From positions 124,001-188,000 of the forward strand of contig NZ_RPOI01000005.1 of the NCBI RefSeq assembly GCF_003818115.1: a stretch of 64,000 nt of DNA, in the 5' to 3' direction. Under the pieces are notes generated by a model. It saw only the letters and a list, made by a program, of their open reading frames with translations. It had not been told where the DNA came from and made no database searches. The position numbers were made by a program, and so were the translations under genes. The stretch comes from Citrobacter youngae. GTDB lineage: Bacteria; Pseudomonadota; Gammaproteobacteria; Enterobacterales; Enterobacteriaceae. Of this stretch, positions 28,579-37,114 are shown piece after piece; within the stretch, counting starts at the first letter, position 1; every line of letters begins with the position of its first letter.

Positions 28579-28835
28579 CTGAGCAGATACTCCTCACACT
28601 TACGGAAGTCGAGAAAATCCATCGGCTGCAGTACGCTTTCACGCGTACCGGAAACCAGCGCAATAAGCAGGCGCATCGCCGCGAGCGACGTTGACGCAGC
28701 CTGTTTCTCATAAAACTGCTCAGCCTGGCTTAGCGTGGGTGCTTTCAGCTCCAGCTGCGTATAAGTGGTCTTCTCCGCAGCATCATCCAGCGCTACGGTT
28801 AATGGAATGGTTTTAACGCGTTCAATCTCAGCCAT
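28557..28835 (-). CDS. Tail assembly chaperone (Mu gp41-like)
   Basis: A 92-residue tail assembly protein of the GpE/gp41 type, placed between tail tube and tape measure as in Mu, P2 and lambda (G). Near its end T-TTT-TTG (28578-28572, codons 86-88) is in the correct phase for -1 slippage. Confidence 0.85.
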   Translation of the reverse strand: MAEIERVKTIPLTVALDDAAEKTTYTQLELKAPTLSQAEQFYEKQAASTSLAAMRLLIALVSGTRESVLQPMDFLDFRKCEEYLLSFLTWKP

Positions 28836-28836
28836 C

Positions 28837-29208
28837 TTAGTTCTCCGTTACGTCGCGGCCTTCCCAGCGAACATCAAATACTGCATCTTCGCTTTCCACT
28901 TCCTGGACGTTGACCGTCCAGAGTGAACGGCCAATGATAGTTTTCCCGTTAGCCAGCTCGGCGATCACGTTGACGTTCGTCTGCTGGTTAAAGCCCTGCA
29001 CATTCGTTCCGCCACTGTCACGCAGTCGGGCAGAAATGTATGGCGCCACAGGTTTTTCCTTATATCCGTGCACACCATCCATCCCTGTCAGGGTGGTACG
29101 GTTTACGGTGGCAGCCTGGTATTTAAACGAGCCCTCCACCATTACCGTCACACCGTTAACAGTGACATAGGCGGTTCCCGCCAGGCGGTTAGTAGTATCA
29201 CCTGCCAT
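28837..29208 (-). CDS. Tail tube protein (Mu gp40-like)
   Basis: A 123-residue tube subunit, beginning MAGDTTNRLAGTAYVTVNG, with the small beta-barrel pattern of the Mu M protein. Located between sheath and chaperone. Confidence 0.9.
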   Translation of the reverse strand: MAGDTTNRLAGTAYVTVNGVTVMVEGSFKYQAATVNRTTLTGMDGVHGYKEKPVAPYISARLRDSGGTNVQGFNQQTNVNVIAELANGKTIIGRSLWTVNVQEVESEDAVFDVRWEGRDVTEN

Positions 29209-29211
29209 CGT

Positions 29212-30714
29212 TTAAGCTCCTGTTGATTCAGCCCGAGTGCGGAACTGATTGAGCAGCGCGAAAATGCGCAACTGGTTCATGAGGGTTCCCGGCCACAGCA
29301 CATCGACGCGGTTCGGATTTTTGGCGTTCTGCTCGACGATGATATTTTTTGCGAATGCCTCCGCATCCTGCGCATAACCGTTCCATACCAGAGTCTGGTA
29401 CTCGGCAATCTGATCGGCCTTGATAATGTTTGGCGTGACGATCACCGCGCCAGGTGCAAATCGGGTTCCATCCGCAGCAAGCTTCATACGGCCAAACTTG
29501 CTGGTCACCGCTGTGCGCAGGTAGCGGGTCACAAACATCAGGCTGAACAGCGTCTCCACTTCCAGATAACTGTCATCTGCATCGCCATAGCTGTTTTTCT
29601 GGTAGGTGGTGATCAGGTTTTCAATGCGCACCGTGCCATCGTCATCGACCGTAAATGTCGAAATGCCGCTGTACAGCAGATTGTTACGCTCGGTCAGCTC
29701 AAAGCGATCCTGCAGTTCTGGCGCAAGCACCCCCTGAACAGCGAGCGACTGTAGCGGGCGGCCGGGGTCATTACGCAGACTCACCGCAGCTGCGCCGGTG
29801 TAAGCTGCAGACCATGCCCAGGAAGGGGACGGCGATTTATTTACGCCCAGCAGGGTCTCATGCTGGTTATTGCGCAGCTCACCTTTGGTACCGAGCTGGG
29901 CGTAAGTCCCGGTGGTGGTACCAAAGGAATGGCCATAAAGCTGCTTGTCCCATGCCCAGCGACCGCCAGTGTCTGACAGGAACTCCTTCATCACATTCAA
30001 CGAGGTTGTATCGTCGTAAGGGTTGATGATGAAATCGAATGTTCGATCCTGCAGGTTTGCCAGCGCGCCGGTAATATCCGGAGCCCCGACTCCGTTAGAC
30101 ATAGCAGTAATCGTCAGTTCCAGGCCTGCAGGTGTGGACTCGCCTCCAGGTAAGCCGAGGAAGTTCAGGCGAATGTCGATCCCATTACCCGTAGCACCAA
30201 GATTCTTCGCGGTCAGGGTTACGGTATCCGTAGTCGCACTGGCGGTTACAGGTAGCGTGGTTTTTGCGTTAATCGCCGCGGCCAGAGAGGTGGCGATCGC
30301 TGCCACCGTATCTGTTGCTACAACGGTCAACTGAATGCGCTCACCAGCAATATAAAGGGAGATCACTCCGGTTGCCGTCGGTGCGCTGCTCACTTTAATG
30401 GTGCCGGTTGCAGCCACCATGGAATCGGAGTCTTCCTCCAGCGGCAGGATCCAGACTTCGGCTGCGGTATCATTTTTCTGATACGCCGCCATCATGGCCT
30501 GCAGAATTCCCCCTTTTCCTGTCAGCTCACCGACGGTATCCGAAGAGGAAACTCGCTGCGGAATACCAGGGGGGGTTGAGCCGGTACTGAGCATCCCACC
30601 GATAAGCAGGGTGCGCTGCGTGGCAGTGGCGTTATTCGCCATTGAGTTATCAAACTCAACGAAGAAAAGCCCTACCCGCAGGTTATCGGGAACACGAGCG
30701 AAAGGTACGGTCAT
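29212..30714 (-). CDS. Contractile tail sheath protein (Mu gp39/L-like)
   Basis: A 500-residue sheath subunit. The N-terminus MTVPFARVPDNLRVGLFFVEFDNS and the conserved C-terminal NAKNPNRVDVLWPGTLMNQLRIFA region match Mu L. It makes the virion a myovirus. Overlaps the DUF2635 gene by ATGA. Confidence 0.93.
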   Translation of the reverse strand: MTVPFARVPDNLRVGLFFVEFDNSMANNATATQRTLLIGGMLSTGSTPPGIPQRVSSSDTVGELTGKGGILQAMMAAYQKNDTAAEVWILPLEEDSDSMVAATGTIKVSSAPTATGVISLYIAGERIQLTVVATDTVAAIATSLAAAINAKTTLPVTASATTDTVTLTAKNLGATGNGIDIRLNFLGLPGGESTPAGLELTITAMSNGVGAPDITGALANLQDRTFDFIINPYDDTTSLNVMKEFLSDTGGRWAWDKQLYGHSFGTTTGTYAQLGTKGELRNNQHETLLGVNKSPSPSWAWSAAYTGAAAVSLRNDPGRPLQSLAVQGVLAPELQDRFELTERNNLLYSGISTFTVDDDGTVRIENLITTYQKNSYGDADDSYLEVETLFSLMFVTRYLRTAVTSKFGRMKLAADGTRFAPGAVIVTPNIIKADQIAEYQTLVWNGYAQDAEAFAKNIIVEQNAKNPNRVDVLWPGTLMNQLRIFALLNQFRTRAESTGA

Positions 30715-30908
30715 TCATTTTCTCCCGCTTTTTTAGGTAATGATTGTTTCTCTGGCGCGCCCTCATCCTTTTTAGAGAGGATCACGTCCCCATCGCTCAG
30801 ACGGCGACGCCAGAAAATATTGTCAGGTACTTCAGCACCCTCTTTAGGCAATGGGATGCCCTTGACGGGGCAGCGAACGCTGAGCCCGTTGTTCGGCTTA
30901 ACAAACAT
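30711..30908 (-). CDS. DUF2635 protein (Mu gp38-like)
   Basis: A 65-residue protein (MFVKPNNGLSVRCP...) of the DUF2635 family, found immediately before the sheath gene in Mu-type tails; function unknown. Confidence 0.85.
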   Translation of the reverse strand: MFVKPNNGLSVRCPVKGIPLPKEGAEVPDNIFWRRRLSDGDVILSKKDEGAPEKQSLPKKAGENE

Positions 30909-30911
30909 GGA

Positions 30912-31457
30912 TTACTCCTGAAGATTGAGGCTGATACCCGGTTTAACTGTGCCGTCTGGCATGTCGACCGCAATATCCATGCCCTCAAGGGGAACCGACT
31001 GGACAGGATAAAAATCTTCCGGCCCCTGGTAATGCTCTATGTCGATCTCGAAAAGAAGCTGCCCCATATGGGCCTCTCCTTCTGAATCAACATTGATGGC
31101 TGAACGAACTTCCGCGTATTTCTGAATATTCCGCGTCAGTTCGTAGCTGTTGATCACCGCGCGCTCCACCTGCTCGCGAAGGCTTTCAAGCGCCAGCTCT
31201 GCCCGCATGGCTCCATCATCCACTGTATCGCCGTCATACTCCTGAACGCGCCCAGTGATCCTGACAGTGGTGAGGGTGGTAAAAGCAGGGGTATTACGCC
31301 CCTGTGATTTTTTCTGTTCAAAAGGCGTCTGAACCAACAACACAGGATACATATCTGGTGAAGTTGACCAGTCGCGTGGAGAGAATACGCGGTCGCCCGC
31401 GCTGGTTGTCCCGGTTAGTGCAGTGACAACCATTTGCCGTATCGCTGCTGAATTCAT
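30912..31457 (-). CDS. Mu gp37-like tail protein (DUF1834)
   Basis: A 181-residue protein, the first of the Mu-type tail block and a likely tail terminator. It overlaps the last lambda-type head gene by ATGA, marking the head/tail module junction. Confidence 0.78.
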   Translation of the reverse strand: MNSAAIRQMVVTALTGTTSAGDRVFSPRDWSTSPDMYPVLLVQTPFEQKKSQGRNTPAFTTLTTVRITGRVQEYDGDTVDDGAMRAELALESLREQVERAVINSYELTRNIQKYAEVRSAINVDSEGEAHMGQLLFEIDIEHYQGPEDFYPVQSVPLEGMDIAVDMPDGTVKPGISLNLQE

Positions 31458-31813
31458 CGCGGTTTTACCACATTGAGGACAAGACGAGATCCGCCATGAC
31501 TGTCGGGTTCGACGTTTGACACAACAAATAACTGATTGATGATGTGACCACCGACCGTCTTTATAAATACCCGGTCAGATACAGCAGGTTGCGATTTACC
31601 CAGCTTGCGAAATTCAGCATCGCGCACACCCAACATCGGGCTGGAGGTGTTAATTTCTGAATCGCCATCAAGGTTTTCAGCAACCTGCGCATAACCACGG
31701 TCAAAAATCCCGTTAATTGTAAAAGGAGTACCGTTACGTGGACGGTACTCGTGCTCATCGCCAAAGACATCATGCAGCGGACTCAGAAGATGAGAATCCC
31801 AGTCCACGCCCAT
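31454..31813 (-). CDS. Head-tail connector (lambda FII-like)
   Basis: A 119-residue protein starting MGVDWDSHLLSPLHDVFG, close in length to lambda FII (117). Contains VFIKT and VSNVEPDSHG segments in the FII pattern. The frame extends to 31918, but ATG 31813 fits the operon spacing. Confidence 0.72.
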   Translation of the reverse strand: MGVDWDSHLLSPLHDVFGDEHEYRPRNGTPFTINGIFDRGYAQVAENLDGDSEINTSSPMLGVRDAEFRKLGKSQPAVSDRVFIKTVGGHIINQLFVVSNVEPDSHGGSRLVLNVVKPR

Positions 31814-31817
31814 GTCA

Positions 31818-32198
31818 TTACCCTGTCGTAACTGAAACTGATGGCTGAGAAGCAAGAACTCGCTTACGAAGCACATCAACATCAGCAATAACGCCGGACT
31901 GCAGAAGACGCTCAGCATCTTTGCCGGTTACAGGGATGCGCATATTTTCGCGGTACATCTCCCCGTCATGACGAATGCAATTCCCTTTCAACACCACATA
32001 CTCCTGCGATTCAGTGTCTCCGGATTTTTCGTCACCACCATCGTCATCAACAGACAATTCGGCATCATCTGTTTTGCTCAAAGGCTGTTTTTCCTGGGTG
32101 TTATCGCCAGCATTCAGGTCGTCAACGCTCAGGCCGTCTTTGGCAGATCCTTCTGCATTCAGATCATCAGCCAGCCCGGTATTAGGTTGTTTTGCCAT
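31818..32198 (-). CDS. DNA packaging protein (lambda FI-like)
   Basis: A 126-residue protein with a flexible acidic N-terminal half containing two DDLNA repeats, then a compact C-terminal part (YVVLKGNCIRHDGEMY). Position between major capsid and FII matches lambda FI. The start MAKQPNTG at 32198 is chosen over 32228. Confidence 0.65.
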   Translation of the reverse strand: MAKQPNTGLADDLNAEGSAKDGLSVDDLNAGDNTQEKQPLSKTDDAELSVDDDGGDEKSGDTESQEYVVLKGNCIRHDGEMYRENMRIPVTGKDAERLLQSGVIADVDVLRKRVLASQPSVSVTTG

Positions 32199-32199
32199 A

Positions 32200-33249
32200 T
32201 CAGACCACCGTTGCGCAGAGGGATGCATTTACCCGGCTCGGAATAACCAGCGGGGAGGATTGCATCAGGATAAGACGCTGGGCTGGATCTTCTTTCACCC
32301 AGGATTTTGGCGCATAAGCCAGCGGACCGTAGTTGAAAGCCGGGTCCAGGATAACGCCAAAGGCGCGGGTACCCATCAGATCGGCACCACTCATAATGAC
32401 AGCGCCATCGGGGATCATAGGCTTCTCGACGTTGTCCAGCGGGTCAATAAACCAGTCGTTATATAACCAGAGGTCAAAGTTACCCCAGCGCCCTTTATAA
32501 ATTGCGCCCTTCATTACCTGTGGGCCGGCGTTAATCTGGTTACCAAACGGGCTCAGCGCCGGGAATGTAATGGCGTTATCCTTGATGGTGGTATCCAGTC
32601 GGAATGCACGCCATGACTTATTCGTAAAGACCAGATCCGTGGCGACAGAGCCGGACTCTTTCAGGAAAGTAGTCTGCCAGATTTCAATGTCATCTGATGG
32701 CTGGGTATTGGTAGCGCCAGCTGCAACGGTCAGTGGCCATTTATCCGAGCCGCTAAGAGTGATGGTCAGATCCGAAGCACGCCCGAAATCCACCACCTTA
32801 GTTTCATAGCCCTCCCCGGCGACGGTTACGGTCCCAGACACCAGCGCACTCGCCGCCATCCATTCCAGACGACGGTTGATCATGTCAATCTGGTCAGTCA
32901 TTTCAAACTGAAGGTTCAGCATTTCGCGCTCGGCAGCGGTATATTCCCCGCCAATACGCTCACCAATCTGGCGGCGGATAGGTTTGCGCAGGTCCGGCGC
33001 GCGCTTATCTTTGATGTATGCCGGTTTGAAGGTATTGGTCTGGTATTTACGGGATTCGACCAGCTTACCTTCCACCAGCGGGGAGACGAACGGCGCCATA
33101 CGACGCAGGCCGACATCAACATCAATCGCCACTTCTTCAGTCTCGTAAGTCACGACATTCGGGAAGAAGCGATCGAGCAGCCAGTTCTGACTGGTTTTCA
33201 GGTTAGGAACAACCTGCACCAGCACGCTGGTATCAAAAATATTTTCCAT
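32200..33249 (-). CDS. Major capsid protein (lambda E family)
   Basis: A 349-residue HK97-fold capsid protein of the lambda gpE family (MENIFDTSVLVQVVPNL..., C-terminal QSSPLVIPSRVNAS). The start at 33249 gives the family length; an upstream frame start at 33285 is weaker. Confidence 0.92.
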   Translation of the reverse strand: MENIFDTSVLVQVVPNLKTSQNWLLDRFFPNVVTYETEEVAIDVDVGLRRMAPFVSPLVEGKLVESRKYQTNTFKPAYIKDKRAPDLRKPIRRQIGERIGGEYTAAEREMLNLQFEMTDQIDMINRRLEWMAASALVSGTVTVAGEGYETKVVDFGRASDLTITLSGSDKWPLTVAAGATNTQPSDDIEIWQTTFLKESGSVATDLVFTNKSWRAFRLDTTIKDNAITFPALSPFGNQINAGPQVMKGAIYKGRWGNFDLWLYNDWFIDPLDNVEKPMIPDGAVIMSGADLMGTRAFGVILDPAFNYGPLAYAPKSWVKEDPAQRLILMQSSPLVIPSRVNASLCATVV

Positions 33250-33346
33250 ATTCAGTCTCTTGATAGTGCCAGCCGCAGCTGGCAAAAAATTTAAACGAGC
33301 CAGCCCCTGCCGGTTAAAGCATTCGTCAGGAGAGCCGTGGGGAAAA

Positions 33347-33751
33347 TCAGGAGGTGGTTACAGGTGCCTGGTCACTGTCTTTCAGGAAGATAGCCAGCGG
33401 TCGGAGCGCTTTTTTCAGGTCAGCGGTCGTCCAGGAGTTATCAAAAATAATTCGGTGCTGGTTGAATTCCCCCATCAGATACAGGCCGCCGTTCTGATCG
33501 GAAGACGATGCATCAACATCATCAACCAGAATAGCAACGGGTAACTGACTGCCATCTTCAGCCGTTTTCACACATTGCGTGTATTTCCCGCTGGCAGCCA
33601 CCAGGCCCAGGACAGTACCACGCTTAAAGGCACCGCCCGTAATGATCCCGGTGTCAGTCACCAGCTGGAGCGTGCCAGCGACAAGCTGATCCGGAACAAA
33701 CAGCGCGCTCTTCATGCCAGGCGCAAACGCATTCTGACCAAACTGATCCAT
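33347..33751 (-). CDS. Head decoration protein (lambda D family)
   Basis: A 134-residue homolog of lambda gpD, which trimerises on the capsid surface and stabilises it. The GLVAASGKYTQC and ILVDDVDASSSD segments are characteristic. Confidence 0.88.
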   Translation of the reverse strand: MDQFGQNAFAPGMKSALFVPDQLVAGTLQLVTDTGIITGGAFKRGTVLGLVAASGKYTQCVKTAEDGSQLPVAILVDDVDASSSDQNGGLYLMGEFNQHRIIFDNSWTTADLKKALRPLAIFLKDSDQAPVTTS

Positions 33752-34341
33752 TATTTCTCTCCTCTTGTGGAGTTGTAGAGGCCGGTCATTTTACTTACCA
33801 GCGCAGACTTTCCGGTCTCTTTCTGTCCGCTATCCGGATTAAGCCGGACCTGGTGGCTTTCCTGCATACGCTGATCGAGAGAGCGTTTACGGGATGGCTG
33901 AGATGCGGCTGTGGCCGGAGCAGAAGAGGCTAGGACATTAATTGCTGCCGCAGAACTCATCCCGGTATTGAAAGCCAGTGACGCGGCCAGTGAAGGATTC
34001 GCAGCTGCATGCTTACTGCCGAAAATACGGGCGCAGCGTTTACGCTCAGCAGCGCGTGCATTTTTTACCGCCTTACTCTCTTTGCGATCGTCGTCGCCGT
34101 CGTCTTCAGAATCATCATCTTCTGACGCATCCGGATCATCGCCGTCATCTTCAGTATCATCGTCGCGTTCGTCTTCTTCCGCGTCGTCGTCGCGCTCATC
34201 ATCATCGGCATCATCTTCGCGCTCGTCCTCTTCCGCGCGACGGGCTTTCGCTTTTTTGGCTTTTTTATCCTCTTCTTCCTCAGAAGCGGAAGGGCCAAGA
34301 CCAATGAGGTGAGCAAAACTAAACGTCTTTTTCTTTGCCAT
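33751..34341 (-). CDS. Hyperacidic capsid assembly/scaffold-like protein
   Basis: A 196-residue protein, start MAKKKTFSFAHLIG at 34341 (the frame runs to 34425). Residues about 20-90 are nearly all Asp, Glu, Arg and Ser in repeats of the ERDDDAEED type; the rest is helical. It sits between the maturation protease and decoration protein, where lambda has the nested scaffold Nu3, so a scaffold role is likely. No catalytic motif seen. Confidence 0.7.
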   Translation of the reverse strand: MAKKKTFSFAHLIGLGPSASEEEEDKKAKKAKARRAEEDEREDDADDDERDDDAEEDERDDDTEDDGDDPDASEDDDSEDDGDDDRKESKAVKNARAAERKRCARIFGSKHAAANPSLAASLAFNTGMSSAAAINVLASSAPATAASQPSRKRSLDQRMQESHQVRLNPDSGQKETGKSALVSKMTGLYNSTRGEK

Positions 34342-34342
34342 T

Positions 34343-35209
34343 TCAGGCTCCTGTTTTTTCAAGTAAGTTTTTGAACGCAGCGTCAGGAGGACACACCTCA
34401 TCAGCCAGTCCAATTTCAACGCCATCAGCAGCCATAAAACAGGCGGCCTGGGTACTTTTTATAACCTTTGCGCTAATCCCCCGGTTTCTGGCAACAGTGT
34501 TCACAAACAATTCGCCCATGGTGTTAATGTCCTGCTGGATGGCGGCCAGCGCTTCATCTGACAACTCTCTCAGCGGCGAACCTTCAGCCTTGCGGGATCC
34601 ATAGGTGATGATCGTAACTTTAAGACCGTCATCTTTAATCCGCTGCGTCCAGTCAAGGTGCATGGTGATCACACCCACAGAACCCACTCCGCCGGTGCGC
34701 GGAACAGAAATCCGGTCCGCTGCACTGGCAATGGCATACGCAGCGGAATAAGCGCTTTCCGTCAGAATGGCATGGATAGGCTTTTTCCCCCGGGAGCCGT
34801 AAATGACATCAACCAGATCGAAGCATCCAGCGACCTCGCCGCCGGGTGAGTCGATATCCAGGCAAATGCCCGAAATGTCGGGATCTTCCATCGCAGTAAG
34901 AAACGCCTGACGAATGCCGTCATACCCTGTCATTCCACTGTACGGACGCAGACTGCCCAGTTTTTGCACCAGCGTTCCGCATATCGGGATGACGGCGACA
35001 CCCAGCACATTGTCATAACCCGGATCACTACGGGATTCACGTCCCCGGTTATCGTCATATCCGTACCAGTCATCCTCCATGGCAAGAGAAGATTCGATTT
35101 TACTGATACCAAATCGGTCCATTACGGATGCCATGATGACTTCGGCTTTACTCGGGTGCAGCGCCAGCGGGGTGTTAAATAATCGCTGGGCCAGATGGGG
35201 TAGATTCAC
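34343..35209 (-). CDS. Head maturation protease, S49 family (lambda C-like)
   Basis: A 288-residue SppA-type serine protease. The nucleophile segment is ESAYSAAYAIASAAD and the lysine is in YGSRKAEGSP; CLDIDSPGGEV is the conserved glycine loop. It overlaps the portal gene by ATGA. The C-terminal scaffold part found in lambda C/Nu3 appears here as the separate next gene. Confidence 0.9.
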   Translation of the reverse strand: MNLPHLAQRLFNTPLALHPSKAEVIMASVMDRFGISKIESSLAMEDDWYGYDDNRGRESRSDPGYDNVLGVAVIPICGTLVQKLGSLRPYSGMTGYDGIRQAFLTAMEDPDISGICLDIDSPGGEVAGCFDLVDVIYGSRGKKPIHAILTESAYSAAYAIASAADRISVPRTGGVGSVGVITMHLDWTQRIKDDGLKVTIITYGSRKAEGSPLRELSDEALAAIQQDINTMGELFVNTVARNRGISAKVIKSTQAACFMAADGVEIGLADEVCPPDAAFKNLLEKTGA

Positions 35210-36843
35210 TTTTCCTCCGGATCGGTAATGGTCTGGCTCGCAAACTGGTCAGCCTGTGCCCAGCTCGGAAGCGGTAATCCGCGTTTAAGACATGACTCAA
35301 TTTCTCTCTGGCGCTGATCAAGCACTTCTTCCCAGTCTTCACCGACGTTTTCACCCACCTCAATCTCGAGGGTGGAAAGTCCGGCATCCAGACCAAGAAT
35401 GGCGCCTTTTTTCTCTGCAACCGGATCCACCCAGCCGCGCCCTGGCCCCATCCAGCGCGCGCGAGAATACGCGGCTCTGGCGTCAACAAAATCAGGTGCG
35501 CCTGCGGGCAGGGGTAAATCCTCATTGTCGTGAACTTCTTCAACAAAGGCGGTGAGAATGGGCTGAGCGAAGCCGGTAGAAAAATCGTCCCGGCGGCGAG
35601 TCAGTGTTTTCCATGCCTCCAGCAACGAGGAGCGTGCAGAACTGTAGTTAACGTCAGACCAGTCCTGGGTGACCTGCTGTGGGGACAACCCTGTTCCTGA
35701 AGAAAAATTACGGAGAACAGCAGATTCGAAGACTTCAAAATTGCTGTAAGGCCGCGCCGCGTTAACCGTCGTGATTTTCTCACCAGGATAAAGAATGGGC
35801 ATTCGGGCACCATTCTGAAGTGTCAGACGCCGATCGTTATGGAACTCAACACGCCCGTCCTGATAAGTGCCTAACTCCGACTCGTCATAGGTCTCGCCCA
35901 GGGCAGACTGAACCATCGCAGGGTCATAGGGTGACTCAATGTAAGCGGCGAATATGGCATTAAGAATTGCTGCCTCAAGCTCACTCTGGTCATACTTCAC
36001 CAGCATTTTCAGACGCTGAATAACCGGAGTCAGGATGCCGTTACCGCGGTGCTGCGCGCCACGCTCATGATCAAAATCGTGAACCACATGCGGGCGGCCC
36101 CAGTCAGTTTCACGCGGGATACGCTGCCACGTCATGGTTTTAGCCCCGCTCCACCAGTCACCGATATGGGCCTCCCTGATGTGGTAAGCAACCGGCGCAC
36201 CGTCCGCATCAATTTCAACGCCACCACGGACATTTGGCATATCGAAATTCTGCTGAGGATTACTGAGGCGGTCAGGATCGACAATCTGTACCGTGGTGGC
36301 GTAACGCCCTCTTCCGGGACCAAGCCTGTCAGTTCTGTACTGGAGAATGGCCAGAGCATCCCCGTCAATAAGCTTGTGACGAAATCCCAGGCGTAACATC
36401 TGCGACACGGTGAGTTTTCGTTCAACATCACAATACCGGCCAGGATCGTTACTCCAAGTCCGCCAGTGCCCGTCCAGTGCTTTTCCGTACTCTTCCGCCC
36501 AGGACGCATCAAACGCCTTGTTTCCGGTGATCATTCTGAGAACACGGTAATCGGGTTTCATGATGGGGCGGAAGTTGGCACCAACCGCATTATCCAGCAG
36601 ACGTGTGACCGCACCGTTTGCCCAGCCGTCATTACGGACCAGATCGCGTGCGCGGGACACGATGCGATCCCGGTAAATGTTAATTTCATTGTCCGGGGAC
36701 CACAGCGCGGGTTGCCAGTTCGCCAGTTGATCGCTGAAAGAGTCAGCTGCGTCATAAGGTACGCGGCTCCCCCCCACCAGCATAGAGGGACGCTGCTGTC
36801 GCAACGGCTGCCCATCAGAGCCCAGTATCTGTACTTTATTCAT
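35206..36843 (-). CDS. Portal protein (lambda B family)
   Basis: A 545-residue portal, the dodecameric DNA gate. Motifs include HVVHDFDHERGAQHRGNGIL and GTGLSPQQVTQDWSDVNYSSARSS, typical of lambda-family portals. It overlaps the gpW-like gene stop by one base. Confidence 0.93.
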   Translation of the reverse strand: MNKVQILGSDGQPLRQQRPSMLVGGSRVPYDAADSFSDQLANWQPALWSPDNEINIYRDRIVSRARDLVRNDGWANGAVTRLLDNAVGANFRPIMKPDYRVLRMITGNKAFDASWAEEYGKALDGHWRTWSNDPGRYCDVERKLTVSQMLRLGFRHKLIDGDALAILQYRTDRLGPGRGRYATTVQIVDPDRLSNPQQNFDMPNVRGGVEIDADGAPVAYHIREAHIGDWWSGAKTMTWQRIPRETDWGRPHVVHDFDHERGAQHRGNGILTPVIQRLKMLVKYDQSELEAAILNAIFAAYIESPYDPAMVQSALGETYDESELGTYQDGRVEFHNDRRLTLQNGARMPILYPGEKITTVNAARPYSNFEVFESAVLRNFSSGTGLSPQQVTQDWSDVNYSSARSSLLEAWKTLTRRRDDFSTGFAQPILTAFVEEVHDNEDLPLPAGAPDFVDARAAYSRARWMGPGRGWVDPVAEKKGAILGLDAGLSTLEIEVGENVGEDWEEVLDQRQREIESCLKRGLPLPSWAQADQFASQTITDPEEK

Positions 36844-37106
36844 CAGAATCTAAACCTCGCTGGTTTCCGGGGACGAGAGATAATCCCCAGTTGCGCCTGC
36901 AGAAGTTGAATCAGGGCCAGCAGATCAGCCAGGGTGCTTTGCTGATAGGACACTGATCGCGTCCCGTCTCCCTGCGTATAGGAAAACGAAACACCGTGGC
37001 TCCCGGTTGCTAAATCAATGTACGCCTGCTGAGCTTTCGCAAGCGCATCCCTGAGCTGATCGTCAGTCATTGCGCCGGCAAGCAGGCTGGTGTTCCGGTT
37101 GAACAT
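36843..37106 (-). CDS. Head-tail joining protein (gpW family)
   Basis: An 87-residue gpW-like protein. The family part starts about MTDDQLRDALAKAQQAY (residue 13) and ends RPRKPARFRF, like lambda W. AAGGAAA precedes the first ATG. Confidence 0.82.
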   Translation of the reverse strand: MFNRNTSLLAGAMTDDQLRDALAKAQQAYIDLATGSHGVSFSYTQGDGTRSVSYQQSTLADLLALIQLLQAQLGIISRPRKPARFRF

Positions 37107-37114
37107 GATTTTCC

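Noticed and set aside
33911-34312. Serine-rich 133-codon + strand frame
   Set aside because: It is the mirror of the acidic repeat protein: GAC/GAA-type repeats read in reverse give Ser-rich text.
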